Part shown: positions 1-8,755 of the stretch, piece by piece
Position numbering within the stretch: position 1 is the stretch's first letter
How the letters are laid out: every line of letters begins with the position of its first letter
Assembly: GCA_002425245.1 (NCBI GenBank)
Contig: DILW01000004.1
Span: forward strand, 1 to 25,628
Direction of reading: 5' to 3'
DNA: 25,628 nucleotides
Source of the DNA: Betaproteobacteria bacterium UBA5582
Lineage (GTDB): Bacteria; Pseudomonadota; Gammaproteobacteria; Burkholderiales; Rhodocyclaceae
Made by a program: the position numbers and the translations under genes
Notes under the pieces: generated by a model
Told to the model about the DNA's origin: nothing
Database searches by the model: none
Seen by the model: the letters and a program-made list of their open reading frames with translations, nothing else

Positions 1-3000
1 CTTCAGGCGGCCGTCGACGAAGGCATTCAGGCCCTGCAGCATGCGCCGGCGGCTGTCTTCCGGCAGCGGGAAGCCGGCCAGCGTGACCACGTCGAGCAGG
101 TAGGCGGTTAGCGTCGGGCTGCCGGCCAGGCCGGGGAAGTAGGCGGCCAGGCCGTTTTCGTCGAGGTAGCCGGGCAGGGTGTCGGCGATCTGCTGCCAGC
201 GCGCCGGGTCGTGCAGGCCGACGGCGACCGAGGTCTTCTGTTCCAGGCAGGCGTAGGGATAGTCGGCGAAGAAGCGCAGCAGACCGGGCGGCGGCGTCGC
301 CAGCTTGGGCGACAGCGCGACCTCGACGCCGCCCTTGCCGGGCAGGGCGCCGGTCGGTGGCGTCACCGGCAGGCGGATGTCGCCATCGACTCGCTGGAAG
401 CTCGCATGCTGGACGGTGACCGGCACGGCAGGCGCCACCTGCTGGGTGATGCGCAGCGTGTCGGCGGCCTTGCCGCCGTCTTCGCGCGCGCTGAATTCCC
501 AGGTTTCCGCCGTGATGCCTGCGCCGGCCTGCATCGGCCAGCGTAGTTCGCCGGCGCTTTCCGGTGCCAGCGAGAGCTTTTGCGCCGCCAGGGTTTTGCC
601 CCCGTTCTTGCCGTCGACCGTCAGATTCATCGGCCGCGCGGTGCCGTTGCGCAGCGTCAGCGTCGCCGTGTAACGGTCACCTTCACGGACCAGCGGCGGC
701 AGCCCGGAGATGATCTGGAGGTCCTGCTTGCTGCGGATGCTGGTGCTGCCGGTGCCGAACAGCGCACTGCCGGCGCTGGCCACGGCGACCAGCTTGAACT
801 CGCTGAGTGCATCGTTGAGCGGCACGCGCAGCGTCGCCCGGCCGTTGGCGTCGAGCGCCACTTTCGGCTGCCACAGCAACAGCGTGTCGAACAGCTCGCG
901 GGCCGGCGCCTTGCCGCCACCGCCGCCGGGCGGCAGCGCCTTCTTGCCGAAGTGGCGCTTGCCGATGACCATGCCTTGCGCGGTTGCCGTTTCGACCGCG
1001 TAGCCGCGCGTCGGCAGCATCGCTTCGAGCAGCTGCCAGCTGTCGTTCGGGCGCAGTTCGAGCAGCGCCTGGTCGACGGCGGCGAAAGCGACCTCGCTGC
1101 CGGCCGGCAGCGGCTTGCCGTCGGGCGTGCTGACGCGGATGTTCACCGTTGCCTGTTCGCGCGGCTGGTAGTCAGCCTTGTCGCTGCTGACCTCGACCTT
1201 GAGCTGGAAGGCTTCGGTACCGACGGCGATTTCGGCGAGGCCGATGCGGTACGAAGGCTTGGCCAGATCGACCATGGCCGTCGGCTGGTCCGGGTTCCAC
1301 CAGGCGCGGAACCAGGCCAGCGGCTCGCGCCAGCCCCACTGGAACAGGCTGTACCACTTCAGCGGCTCGACCCGGCCACGGACGACCAGCACCGAGACGA
1401 AGGCGTTCGGCCCCCATTCGCCGCGCACCGGCAGCTCGACCGTCGGCTTGAAGCGCGACAGCGGCTGGACGAAGCTTTCGAGGATGCCGCCGGCTTCGAC
1501 CGAAATCAGCGCGGTGGCCTCGCGGAACGGCGTGCGCACCTGGAAGCGGGCGGTTTCGCCAGCCGCCCAGGCCTTCTTCTCGGGGATCACGTCGATGCGG
1601 TCCTGGTTGCCGGCGGCAAACCACAGGTCGCCGCCGCCGGAAACCCAGTAGCTGGTGCCGGCGCGGGCGACATTGCCCTTGACGTCGCGGGTCTCGGCGA
1701 GCAGGTAGATGGCGCCCGGATCGGCAATTGACAGCTCGCATAGCAGCAGGCCGCGGCTGTCGGTCTGGCCGGCGCAGACCTCGCCGAGGTCGCGGTAGTC
1801 CTCGGTGTTCTCGTAGGCGTAGAAGCCGCCGACAATGCGTCGGCGGTGGCTACTGTCGATACGGCGCTTGGCGGTGACCTTGACCGCCTGGCCGGCGACC
1901 GGCTTGCCGGCGGTGTCGAGGACCACGGCCTGGAGCCGGTTGCCGCTGCTGCTGCCGGCCCAGTCGGCGATCTTGACGCCGATCTCGAAGGCTGCCGGGC
2001 GCAGGTCGACGATGCCGCGGATGGTCTGGATCTCGCCGTTCGGGTCGGCAAAACTCATCTCGGCGTAGAGCTCGGCCGGGCCGCCGGGCTTGGCCGGCAG
2101 CGGCACTTCGAGGCGAGCGGCGCCGGCGGCGTCGAGCTTGAGCTGCTGTTTGTCGAGCACCAGGCTTTCCTCATCGATGCCGGCGTCGAGGGCAAACGCG
2201 GCCAGCGCCTTTTCCTCGAAGCCGACGTTGAAGCGGTAGTCGGCGTAACGCGCGTGGTGCACCCAGCGCGGGCGCAGTGTCGCCGAAACTTCGACTTCGG
2301 CGTTCTTCGCTGCGCCGCCGTTGAGGAAGGACAGGCCGAGCGCCAGCGGCACCTTGCTGACCGCGATCTGGCGCGCCGGCACGCCCTGGACGCTACCGGT
2401 GAACACCGGCAGGCGGAAGTCGGCGACGCGGAATTCGCTGCTGTAGATCTCGCCGTCGGCGCCGCCCTGGAGGACGATCTGCCAGGTGCCGAGCTTGGCC
2501 GATTCCGGCACTTTCCAGGCGTTGACCGCGCTCGCCTGGGCGTCCCAGCTCAGCGGCTGGGTGAATTCGGTGCCGCTTTCGTTGTGGCGCAGGACCAGTT
2601 TGTTCGGCAGCTTGTCCGCGGCCGGCAGCGAGAAACCGCGGCTGTCGCGGCTGCGCGCCAGGTGCTTGACCGACAGCGTCTGGCCGGGGCGGAACAGGCT
2701 GCGGTCGAGGACGCCGTGGATGCGCAGCGGGCTGTTGTCGCCCCAGCTGTAGACGCCGAAGCGCCACGGCTCGATGCCTTCGTTCCAGTCCGAACGGACG
2801 AAGCTGAAATCGCCGCCACTGCGGGCGCTGGCGAACAGGAAACGGTCGTCGTCGCAGTACGGATTGTCGAGTGCCTGGTCGATCCTGGCCCGGCCGAGTG
2901 CGTCGGTCTTGCCCTGCCACAACTGCTTGCCGGCGCAGGTTGACACGCGCACCTCGGCGTCGGCCACCGGCTTGCCGGTGTCGAGCGCGGTGACCCAGAC

Positions 3001-4539
3001 CAGCGCGTTGTCCTGGCCGACCTTCAGATGCACGGCGAGGTTGGTGACCAGCGCCGCGCTGCGCACGTACATCGGCTTGGGCGTCGCTAGCAGGGCGTTG
3101 CCGAGCAGCCGGCTCTCGATCTCGACGATGTGGTAACCGGGCTTGGTCAGCGGAATGCCGATCACCTCGAACTCGGCGCTGCCGCCGGGCTTCGGCAGTT
3201 CCTGGCGGGTGACGCCGGGGCGCTTGGCGAGGAAGGACAGTTCGCGGGCGTAGTAGGGGTCGTAGCGTTCCTCGGGTTTGCCGTCGACCACCACCTTGTA
3301 TTTGTTGCTCTGCTGTTCGAACTTTGCCAGTGCGCGCATGGCGGCGATCACGTCGGCGTCCTCGGTCAGCCGCTGGTCGCTGAAGCGGTGGCTGCCGGGT
3401 AGGGCCAGGCCGGCGGTCTTGAGGCTGGCTTCGACGTTGCGCAGCGTCACCGGCAACAGCCCGCCTTCCTTCAGTTCAACGATGCCGAAGTCGCCGGGGA
3501 ACTTGGCCAGCGGCGGCAGCGCGCCGCTACGCACGGTCAGCGGGAACTTGTCGGCGTTGGCGAGCGGTCGGCCGGCCTCGTCCTTCACGCCGGCCGGCAG
3601 TTCGAGCTTGAGTTCCGCGTTTTGCGGCAAGGGGCCGGGGAAGGCGATGCTGTCGAACACCGCTTGCGGATTCTCGCGGTCCAGCGGCTGCGGCCGGCGC
3701 GGGCCGTCGGCGGAAGTCAGGCGGATCTTGTCGAAAAACTTCACGTCGACCGGTGCGCTGAAGTTGAGCCGGATCGCCGACAGGGGCGAGCACGGTGCGC
3801 CGGCCTTCTCGCGTTCGCACGACAGGCTGGCGGTGAATGGTTCGCGCACTGTGTAGACGAAGCTCTGTTCCTTGTCGGCCGGCGTGCCGTTGGCCGCCTT
3901 GATGCCCTTGCTCCAGACCAGTTTCATCTTGCGTCCGGTGGGCAGGGTTTCGGCGCAGGCGACGACGATGGCGTGCTCCGCCCGGCTGGTCTGCTTGAGC
4001 ACCTCCTGGCGGATGGCGGCAGTAACCGGGCGTGCCGGGATGCGCTGGCCGACACCGTCGGCCTCGCACCACAGTCTGCCGTCGAGCGAGGCCGCATCGA
4101 GCGGACCGCCGCCGTCGATGACGAAGGCCTGGTCTTCCTCGATGCTGCTGCCGGCATCCGGCACGATATTCCAGACACGCGGCGCGGCGCCCTGGAAGAC
4201 GAAGCTCTGCTTGCCGGCGAGCGGCTTTCCGGCCAGCGTGCTGAGCCCGGGCTTGAGAGTGAAACGGCAGCGTTCGCCCGCCTGCAAGGGGCGCTGGAGC
4301 TGCCAGGTCCAGGTCTGCGGGCCCTGCCAGCGGCCTTCGCCGCTCATGCCCGCGCAATCGATGGTGAAGGGCGGCGGCGCATCCGCCTGGCCGAGGGCAA
4401 CCATGGCTTCGCTGAACTGGGCGCTGGCCTGGGCAACGTTGCCGACCTGGCCTTGCGGCTGGAAACGGCTGACTTCGGCCGCCTGTGCGGAAGCCGCCGC
4501 CAGCAGGGCGAGCAGCAGGATGGGGCGGGGCAAATTCAT
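1..4539 (-). CDS. Large bacterial alpha-2-macroglobulin family protein (C-terminus beyond window)
   Basis: The 1513 visible residues begin with a Sec signal peptide (MNLPRPILLLALL, likely cleavage after AQA). No lipobox cysteine is present, so this looks periplasmic or secreted rather than a lipoprotein like E. coli YfhM. Recognisable pieces in order are the MG2 signature DRSLFRPGQ near residue 611, the VDQALLEL motif near 1153, the A2M segment around 1213-1250, and the thioester motif CLEQ at 1431-1434 (bases 238-249). Family members trap proteases through a cysteine-glutamine thioester and are thought to protect the envelope. The thioester lies far later than in YfhM (about residue 1187), so the full protein should be near 1900 residues. 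The ATG is preceded by GGGAGA. The gene starts 46 bases after the HDOD gene, so the two may be cotranscribed. A PBP1C gene (pbpC), the frequent partner, would lie outside the window. Confidence 0.93.
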   Translation of the reverse strand, partial: MNLPRPILLLALLAAASAQAAEVSRFQPQGQVGNVAQASAQFSEAMVALGQADAPPPFTIDCAGMSGEGRWQGPQTWTWQLQRPLQAGERCRFTLKPGLSTLAGKPLAGKQSFVFQGAAPRVWNIVPDAGSSIEEDQAFVIDGGGPLDAASLDGRLWCEADGVGQRIPARPVTAAIRQEVLKQTSRAEHAIVVACAETLPTGRKMKLVWSKGIKAANGTPADKEQSFVYTVREPFTASLSCEREKAGAPCSPLSAIRLNFSAPVDVKFFDKIRLTSADGPRRPQPLDRENPQAVFDSIAFPGPLPQNAELKLELPAGVKDEAGRPLANADKFPLTVRSGALPPLAKFPGDFGIVELKEGGLLPVTLRNVEASLKTAGLALPGSHRFSDQRLTEDADVIAAMRALAKFEQQSNKYKVVVDGKPEERYDPYYARELSFLAKRPGVTRQELPKPGGSAEFEVIGIPLTKPGYHIVEIESRLLGNALLATPKPMYVRSAALVTNLAVHLKVGQDNALVWVTALDTGKPVADAEVRVSTCAGKQLWQGKTDALGRARIDQALDNPYCDDDRFLFASARSGGDFSFVRSDWNEGIEPWRFGVYSWGDNSPLRIHGVLDRSLFRPGQTLSVKHLARSRDSRGFSLPAADKLPNKLVLRHNESGTEFTQPLSWDAQASAVNAWKVPESAKLGTWQIVLQGGADGEIYSSEFRVADFRLPVFTGSVQGVPARQIAVSKVPLALGLSFLNGGAAKNAEVEVSATLRPRWVHHARYADYRFNVGFEEKALAAFALDAGIDEESLVLDKQQLKLDAAGAARLEVPLPAKPGGPAELYAEMSFADPNGEIQTIRGIVDLRPAAFEIGVKIADWAGSSSGNRLQAVVLDTAGKPVAGQAVKVTAKRRIDSSHRRRIVGGFYAYENTEDYRDLGEVCAGQTDSRGLLLCELSIADPGAIYLLAETRDVKGNVARAGTSYWVSGGGDLWFAAGNQDRIDVIPEKKAWAAGETARFQVRTPFREATALISVEAGGILESFVQPLSRFKPTVELPVRGEWGPNAFVSVLVVRGRVEPLKWYSLFQWGWREPLAWFRAWWNPDQPTAMVDLAKPSYRIGLAEIAVGTEAFQLKVEVSSDKADYQPREQATVNIRVSTPDGKPLPAGSEVAFAAVDQALLELRPNDSWQLLEAMLPTRGYAVETATAQGMVIGKRHFGKKALPPGGGGGKAPARELFDTLLLWQPKVALDANGRATLRVPLNDALSEFKLVAVASAGSALFGTGSTSIRSKQDLQIISGLPPLVREGDRYTATLTLRNGTARPMNLTVDGKNGGKTLAAQKLSLAPESAGELRWPMQAGAGITAETWEFSAREDGGKAADTLRITQQVAPAVPVTVQHASFQRVDGDIRLPVTPPTGALPGKGGVEVALSPKLATPPPGLLRFFADYPYACLEQKTSVAVGLHDPARWQQIADTLPGYLDENGLAAYFPGLAGSPTLTAYLLDVVTLAGFPLPEDSRRRMLQGLNAFVDGRLK

Positions 4540-4557
4540 CGGCAGGTTCTCCCGTGG

Positions 4558-4583
4558 CTTGCGGCTGCCATCAAGCCGCGAAG
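4558..4583 (-). other. Hairpin just after the HDOD stop codon
   Basis: Read on the minus strand, CTTCGCGGCT pairs with AGCCGCAAG (one bulge) around a 7-base loop, starting 2 bases after the HDOD stop codon. There is no T-run after it, so it is not a standard intrinsic terminator. It may attenuate or separate HDOD from macroglobulin expression, or protect the 3' end of a processed message. Confidence 0.35.
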
Positions 4584-4585
4584 CT

Positions 4586-5449
4586 TCAGCTGGTTTCGGC
4601 GAGGCGGGCGGCGGCAACCATTTCCTCCGGCGCGCCGACACGTTCCAGAAGGTGGCTGTGACCGATATGCAAGAGTTCCTCGATGGCCCGGAAATCGTCG
4701 GGCAGGGCCGCGTCGTTCCAGCCGTTGGCGGTATGGCGCGCCAGATCGACTGCCAGATTGACGTTGCGCACGTTGAGCGCCTCGGCGTCGGCCGGATCGA
4801 GCAGCGACATCAGCAGTTCGGGCAGGCCCCACAGCTCGATCAATTCGCGCATGATCTCGGGCAGTGGCGCGCCGAATATCTCCTCCTGAACCGCACGCGT
4901 TCGCAGGCTGGGGTTGGCCGCCAGGCGCTCACGGGCGCCGATGGCCAGGGCCGGGGCGAAACAGTACATCAGGATTTCGACGAATTCGTGGAGCAGGGCG
5001 GCCAGGGCGATTTCCTCGAAACGGGTGTTCTGCCTGAGCAGTGCCCAGTCGCGCGCCCACAGCGAGGCTTGGCGGGAACGGGCAATGACCTTGAGCAGCC
5101 CGAGCATGGCCTTGGGATGGCCCTTGAGCTGGTGCTCGATGATCGGCAGATCCTGGCAGCTGTCGAAGAACTTCATGGTGCCGATCATCACCAGCGCGCG
5201 TTCGATGGTGGTGATTTCCGCGTTCTGGCTCTTCGAGCGGTTTTCCTTCATGAAGCGGAAGACGCGCAAGGTCATCATCGGGTCGTGCATGATGATGTTG
5301 GCCAGGGTGCGCGTGTTGATGACTTCCGCCGTGTCGCGCAGCTCTGCCAGGCGGTTGGCGGTCAGCCGCAGGATCGGCAGCTCCACTTCCTTGAAGTGCT
5401 CGACCCAGGCATTGGCACCAGGGAAGGGGAAATCGATCATCAAGGTCAT
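4586..5449 (-). CDS. HDOD domain signalling protein
   Basis: This 287-residue soluble protein is mostly one HDOD domain (about residues 22-220), a non-hydrolytic relative of HD phosphohydrolases. Typical features are the LANIIMHDPMMTLRVFRF segment (49-66), IERALVMIGTMKFFD (82-96) and ALLHEFVEILMY (151-162), where the HD pair of true enzymes is not conserved (H154 followed by E). HDOD proteins usually act as output or scaffold partners in two-component and c-di-GMP signalling. The start is supported by AAGGA 8-9 bases upstream; ATG at residue 4 is an alternative. The gene lies 16 bases downstream of the tandem-receiver gene, strongly suggesting that the pair works together. The signal it relays is unknown. 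Confidence 0.9.
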   Translation of the reverse strand: MTLMIDFPFPGANAWVEHFKEVELPILRLTANRLAELRDTAEVINTRTLANIIMHDPMMTLRVFRFMKENRSKSQNAEITTIERALVMIGTMKFFDSCQDLPIIEHQLKGHPKAMLGLLKVIARSRQASLWARDWALLRQNTRFEEIALAALLHEFVEILMYCFAPALAIGARERLAANPSLRTRAVQEEIFGAPLPEIMRELIELWGLPELLMSLLDPADAEALNVRNVNLAVDLARHTANGWNDAALPDDFRAIEELLHIGHSHLLERVGAPEEMVAAARLAETS

Positions 5450-5465
5450 GGTGGTCGTCCTTTAT

Positions 5466-6257
5466 TCACGATCCAGGATTGAGCAATTTCTTCAGGAAAC
5501 TCTCGACATAGGCCGGGCGCACCGGTTTGACGATGTAGCCGCGCGCGCCCAGTCCCGCTGCCTGCTGCACCAGTTGTCGCGAAGTATCGCCGGTGACCAT
5601 GACCACGGCCGTCTCCGGGCTGACTTCGCGGATCCGGGGCAGGGCGTCGAGCCCGGACAGCACCGGCATGTTTACATCGAGAAACAGCACCCGTGGCCGG
5701 TGAATCTGCGCGGCGCGCACCGCTTCTTCACCGTTGCCGGCCTGGGCGACGATATGCATGCCGAGTTCGGACAGCACGCCCTTGAGTACCAGGCGGATCG
5801 AACTGTTGTCGTCCACGATCACCGCCGTCGGCCGGGTGCCATTGCGTTTTGCCCCGTTCGCCTCGGGGGCCGGCTGCGCCGCCCGGTCGGCCTGTTGGCG
5901 CACCTCGCACACCTGGCGTAGTTCGTCGAGAATCTGCTTCTGTCCGAAGGGCTTGCGCAGGAAACCGGAAGCGCCACTGTCGGCGGCGCGCTTCTCGATG
6001 TCGGCATCCTCCGAGCCGGTCATGAACACGACGTCGATTTCGGGGAAGTCGGCGTTGATGTCCTTGAGCAGTTCGAGCCCGTTGCGCCCCGGCAACTGGT
6101 AATCGAGGCAGACGATGGTGGGTTGGAGGCGGCGGATGTCCTCGATCAGCGTATTACCGTTTTCCAGCTGGCCGACCACGGTATAGCCCTGACCACCCAG
6201 CAGGGTGACCAGCAAGGTACGCATCGATGCGTTGTCTTCTACGATCAGTACTTTCAT
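5466..6257 (-). CDS. Response regulator with two receiver domains and no output domain
   Basis: This 263-residue protein holds two complete CheY-like receiver domains. REC1 covers residues 1-118, with acidic pocket E7-D8, phosphoacceptor D52, T80 and K102. REC2 covers about 144-260, with D149-D150, phosphoacceptor D194, T222 and K244. A linker of about 22 residues rich in Ala, Pro and Asn joins them. All residues needed for phosphorylation are present in both, and there is no DNA-binding or enzymatic output. The HDOD gene 16 bases downstream is therefore the likely effector. No histidine kinase gene is nearby, so the phosphodonor is an orphan or hybrid kinase elsewhere. No strong ribosome-binding site precedes the ATG. 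Confidence 0.92.
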   Translation of the reverse strand: MKVLIVEDNASMRTLLVTLLGGQGYTVVGQLENGNTLIEDIRRLQPTIVCLDYQLPGRNGLELLKDINADFPEIDVVFMTGSEDADIEKRAADSGASGFLRKPFGQKQILDELRQVCEVRQQADRAAQPAPEANGAKRNGTRPTAVIVDDNSSIRLVLKGVLSELGMHIVAQAGNGEEAVRAAQIHRPRVLFLDVNMPVLSGLDALPRIREVSPETAVVMVTGDTSRQLVQQAAGLGARGYIVKPVRPAYVESFLKKLLNPGS

Positions 6258-6350
6258 TTATCGGTATGTTCTCGACTGAGGTTTCCTCGGCTTTTCGGCA
6301 GCCAAAGCGTGTTTTCATGCTACCAGATTGAGCGCACGGTGTTCGTGGCA

Positions 6351-7034
6351 CTATCGTGTCACCCAGCCGCCACACACGGGAAATACCTGCCCGACAAAGC
6401 AACTCGCCGGCTCGCTGCACAGGTAAGCGGCGAACTCGGCGTCCTCGCGCGCGCCCACCAGCCGACCCAGCGGAACCTCCCGCTTCAGGCGCTCCTGGAA
6501 GCGGGGGTTGGCCTGAACCTCGGGCGGGAAGTAAGTCGGGTTGTCGACAAAGTTCTGCGCGATTGCATTGACTTGCACGTTATGCGGCGCCAGCTCGACA
6601 CCCACGGCTTGCACGTAGGCCAGTTGGGCGCCGCGGGCCGCGCTGTAGGTCGAGGTGCGCTTGATGCCGCGCAACGCCGAGGCACTGCCCATGACGAGAA
6701 TCTTGCCTGAACGGCGCTCGATCATGGCCGGCACGACGGCACGAATCAGGCGCGGCAGGGGATTCACCAGGGCGGCGAAGGTTTCATCCCATTCCGCGTC
6801 GGAAACCTCCGTTGCCGCCGTCGTTGGCGCCGGTATCGCCAGGTTGGCCACGAGGACATCGACATGCCCGGCCGCGGCGACGACAGCGCGCGGGGCATCC
6901 GCGCCGGTCAGCGGATCGGTGCTGGCAATCACCGTGGCGCCGTGACTGGCGAACACTTCGCACAGAACGGGCCCCATGAAGGCATCGGCGTGGGTGATGA
7001 GCACGCGCTTGCCGGCAAGAATCTGATTATTCAT
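6351..7034 (-). CDS. Halohydrin dehalogenase-type SDR protein
   Basis: This 227-residue short-chain dehydrogenase fold lacks the hallmarks of an NAD(P)H enzyme. The glycine-rich TGxxxGxG loop is replaced by T14-HADA-F19-M-G21, an exact T-X4-F-X-G motif. The catalytic set is S117-X12-Y130-X3-R134, with arginine in place of the usual YxxxK lysine. These two signatures define halohydrin dehalogenases, which close vicinal haloalcohols to epoxides and open epoxides with halide, azide, cyanide or nitrite, without cofactor. The segment IAQNFVDNPTYFPPE (158-172) fits the halide-pocket region of this family, as does LGRL followed by GQVFPVCGGW. The start has GAGGG about 10 bases upstream. It is the last gene of a possible operon behind the MDR gene. 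The natural substrate is not indicated. An SDR of other function that converged on these motifs is possible but less likely. Confidence 0.82.
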   Translation of the reverse strand: MNNQILAGKRVLITHADAFMGPVLCEVFASHGATVIASTDPLTGADAPRAVVAAAGHVDVLVANLAIPAPTTAATEVSDAEWDETFAALVNPLPRLIRAVVPAMIERRSGKILVMGSASALRGIKRTSTYSAARGAQLAYVQAVGVELAPHNVQVNAIAQNFVDNPTYFPPEVQANPRFQERLKREVPLGRLVGAREDAEFAAYLCSEPASCFVGQVFPVCGGWVTR

Positions 7035-7047
7035 GAATTCTCAACCC

Positions 7048-7101
7048 TCATTCCTGGAGTTTGTACGGGTCGATGACGTATCGCAGATAACAGGTGATCA
7101 T
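7048..7101 (-). pseudogene. NIPSNAP family N-terminal remnant (17 codons)
   Basis: A short frame starts 11 bases after the MDR stop, has its own GAGGGA ribosome-binding site and encodes MITCYLRYVIDPYKLQE before a stop. This matches from memory the conserved N-terminus of NIPSNAP family proteins (about 100-200 residues), and nothing after it continues the domain. It looks like the stub left by a deletion that brought the dehalogenase gene close to the MDR gene. Today it may only serve as a leader that keeps ribosomes on the message, since its stop lies 13 bases before the dehalogenase ATG. Confidence 0.55.
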
Positions 7102-7112
7102 GGTGTTTTCCC

Positions 7113-8090
7113 TCAGTCATGCGCCAGCGTGATGACGACGTTTCCCTTCTTGCGTCCAGTGTCGACGTAGCGGTGAGCCTCGGCAATCTGCCCGAACGGA
7201 TAGCACCGATCAATGACCGGTTTGAATTCGCCCGCCTGAGCCAGCTCCGCGAGAAAAAGCAGATCTTCCGCGCGCACGCTGACCGGGCCGGCAACGACCT
7301 TCTTGCTACTCGTCATCGATACCCACGGAGCATGAAGCATTTCCGGTAAGCCCGCCAATACCAGAAGCAGACGTCCACCCTCATTCAACGAAACTTTGCT
7401 GCGGGAGAACGGTGCCGTGCCAACGGTATCGACAATGACATCATAGCGTTCTCCATTCTTCGTGAAATCCTCTTTGGTGTAGTCGATTACATGGCGGGCG
7501 CCCAGCGATCTGACCAACGGCATGTTCGCTGTGCTGCAGACGCCGGTCACCTCTGCGCCGAAGTGCCTGGCAAGTTGTACCGCAGCGGTGCCTACCCCTC
7601 CGGACGCGCCATTGATCAGTATTTTTTCCCCGCTTTGAAGTTTTCCTCTGCGCAGGAAATCCAGTGCCGTCGTTCCGCCAAAGGAAAGCGCGGCGGCTTC
7701 GCCGTGGGAGAGGCTGGGCGGTTTGTGAGCCACAGCACCGTCTTGCGGCATGCATCTGTACTCGGCATGACACCCCATGGCGGCATCGCTGAACGCAAAA
7801 ACCAGGTCACCGGCCTTGAATTTGTTCACGTCCTTGCCGACCGACTCAATGACCCCGGCCAACTCCGACCCGAGTATGGCCTGCTTTGGTCGCGAGAAGC
7901 CAAACACCAAACGCATGACGAGCCCGAAACCGGCCGGTACATTGAGGCTACGCACCCGCCAGTCCGCGGATGTGACCGTTGTCGCCAGTATTTTTATCAG
8001 GACTTCGTTGTTCCTGGGCGTGGGTTTTTCAACCTCCCTCATCTGAAGAACGTCGGGCGGCCCATATCTTTCACACACGATTGCTTTCAC
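7113..8090 (-). CDS. Zinc-independent MDR NAD(P)-dependent oxidoreductase (quinone reductase-like)
   Basis: This 325-residue medium-chain dehydrogenase/reductase has an N-terminal GroES-like domain (about 1-120, with LGSELAGVIESVGKDV). A Rossmann nucleotide-binding domain follows, with INGASGGVGTAAVQLA near residues 158-173, the usual NADPH-binding AxxGxxG loop. The zinc-ligand cysteines of classical alcohol dehydrogenases are absent, which places it with quinone oxidoreductase/enoyl reductase-like members. Homologues reduce quinones, enones or aldehydes; the substrate here is not known. It is transcribed in the same direction as the cupin gene upstream (108-base gap) and the dehalogenase downstream (78 bases, containing the NIPSNAP stub), so a small detoxification or catabolic operon is plausible. 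Confidence 0.88.
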   Translation of the reverse strand: MKAIVCERYGPPDVLQMREVEKPTPRNNEVLIKILATTVTSADWRVRSLNVPAGFGLVMRLVFGFSRPKQAILGSELAGVIESVGKDVNKFKAGDLVFAFSDAAMGCHAEYRCMPQDGAVAHKPPSLSHGEAAALSFGGTTALDFLRRGKLQSGEKILINGASGGVGTAAVQLARHFGAEVTGVCSTANMPLVRSLGARHVIDYTKEDFTKNGERYDVIVDTVGTAPFSRSKVSLNEGGRLLLVLAGLPEMLHAPWVSMTSSKKVVAGPVSVRAEDLLFLAELAQAGEFKPVIDRCYPFGQIAEAHRYVDTGRKKGNVVITLAHD

Positions 8091-8198
8091 AGTTCATCGC
8101 CCCCCATGCTTGCCCTGGCTGCAGTCCAATGTAAAGCCAACCGGCACCGAGCAGCGTTCAGCGACTGGATGGAGCAGGGCGCGGTGAGCGCTTGCGCG

Positions 8199-8639
8199 TC
8201 ACCGCTTGGCCCAGACTGTCGCCGTGGGCCCGGTACCGTTCTCCTGATAGACGACGTCGCCGTCCTTGGCGTAGAGATAGTGCGGCACGTTGGCGGGCGC
8301 TGAATACACGGCGCCAGCCGGGACGGTGACCATCTTCGACTCGTCATCGGTTTCGCCAAAGCCCACGTACAAGGTCCCGCTCAGAACCGTGGTGTACCGG
8401 GTGTCCGGATGGGTATGCACCGGAATCCTGCCGCCCCGCATGAGCGTTACCCTGAACGCGTAGTGGCCGCTTTCCTTCTCCGCCCCGACGACCCAGGCCC
8501 CCTTGAGCAGCGGGTTGTTCGGCGGTCCGGACCACTTGAAAGACTCAGGGAGGACGGGCTGCGGAGCGGTTGTTTCTGCCACGGCGCAGAATGCAGAACA
8601 AAGAAGCGTTGCAGCGAGCAATGATCGGGTTACATGCAT
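8199..8639 (-). CDS. Periplasmic cupin-domain protein
   Basis: The protein has 146 residues from the chosen ATG. That start is preferred over an ATG 30 bases upstream because AGGAGG sits 6-7 bases before it and it places a clean signal peptide at the N-terminus (MHVTRSLLAATLLCSAFCAVA). The mature part is a single cupin beta-barrel. Motif 1 is PVHTHPDTRYTTVLSGTLYVGFG, with HxH metal ligands; motif 2 contains VPAGAVYSAPANVPHYLYA, with the later histidine. Such exported small cupins are metal-binding proteins with no assigned reaction. The next gene in the same direction is the MDR oxidoreductase, which may share a message. Confidence 0.87.
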   Translation of the reverse strand: MHVTRSLLAATLLCSAFCAVAETTAPQPVLPESFKWSGPPNNPLLKGAWVVGAEKESGHYAFRVTLMRGGRIPVHTHPDTRYTTVLSGTLYVGFGETDDESKMVTVPAGAVYSAPANVPHYLYAKDGDVVYQENGTGPTATVWAKR

Positions 8640-8755
8640 GGCAGTCCTCCTGTGGTTGTGCTGACGCATGACGCTGAATCTTACGCCCGGACCGGTGAGA
8701 CCGGTACATGGAAAAAACCCATGTGCTCAATGCTCACCGGGTTGGCCGGCGGCCG

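Noticed and set aside
580..1731. Long open frame on the plus strand opposite the macroglobulin gene (383 residues)
   Set aside because: It has shadow-like composition (Arg/Ala/Gln/Asp rich), no recognisable motif, and lies fully antisense to a convincing gene; high GC opens such frames.
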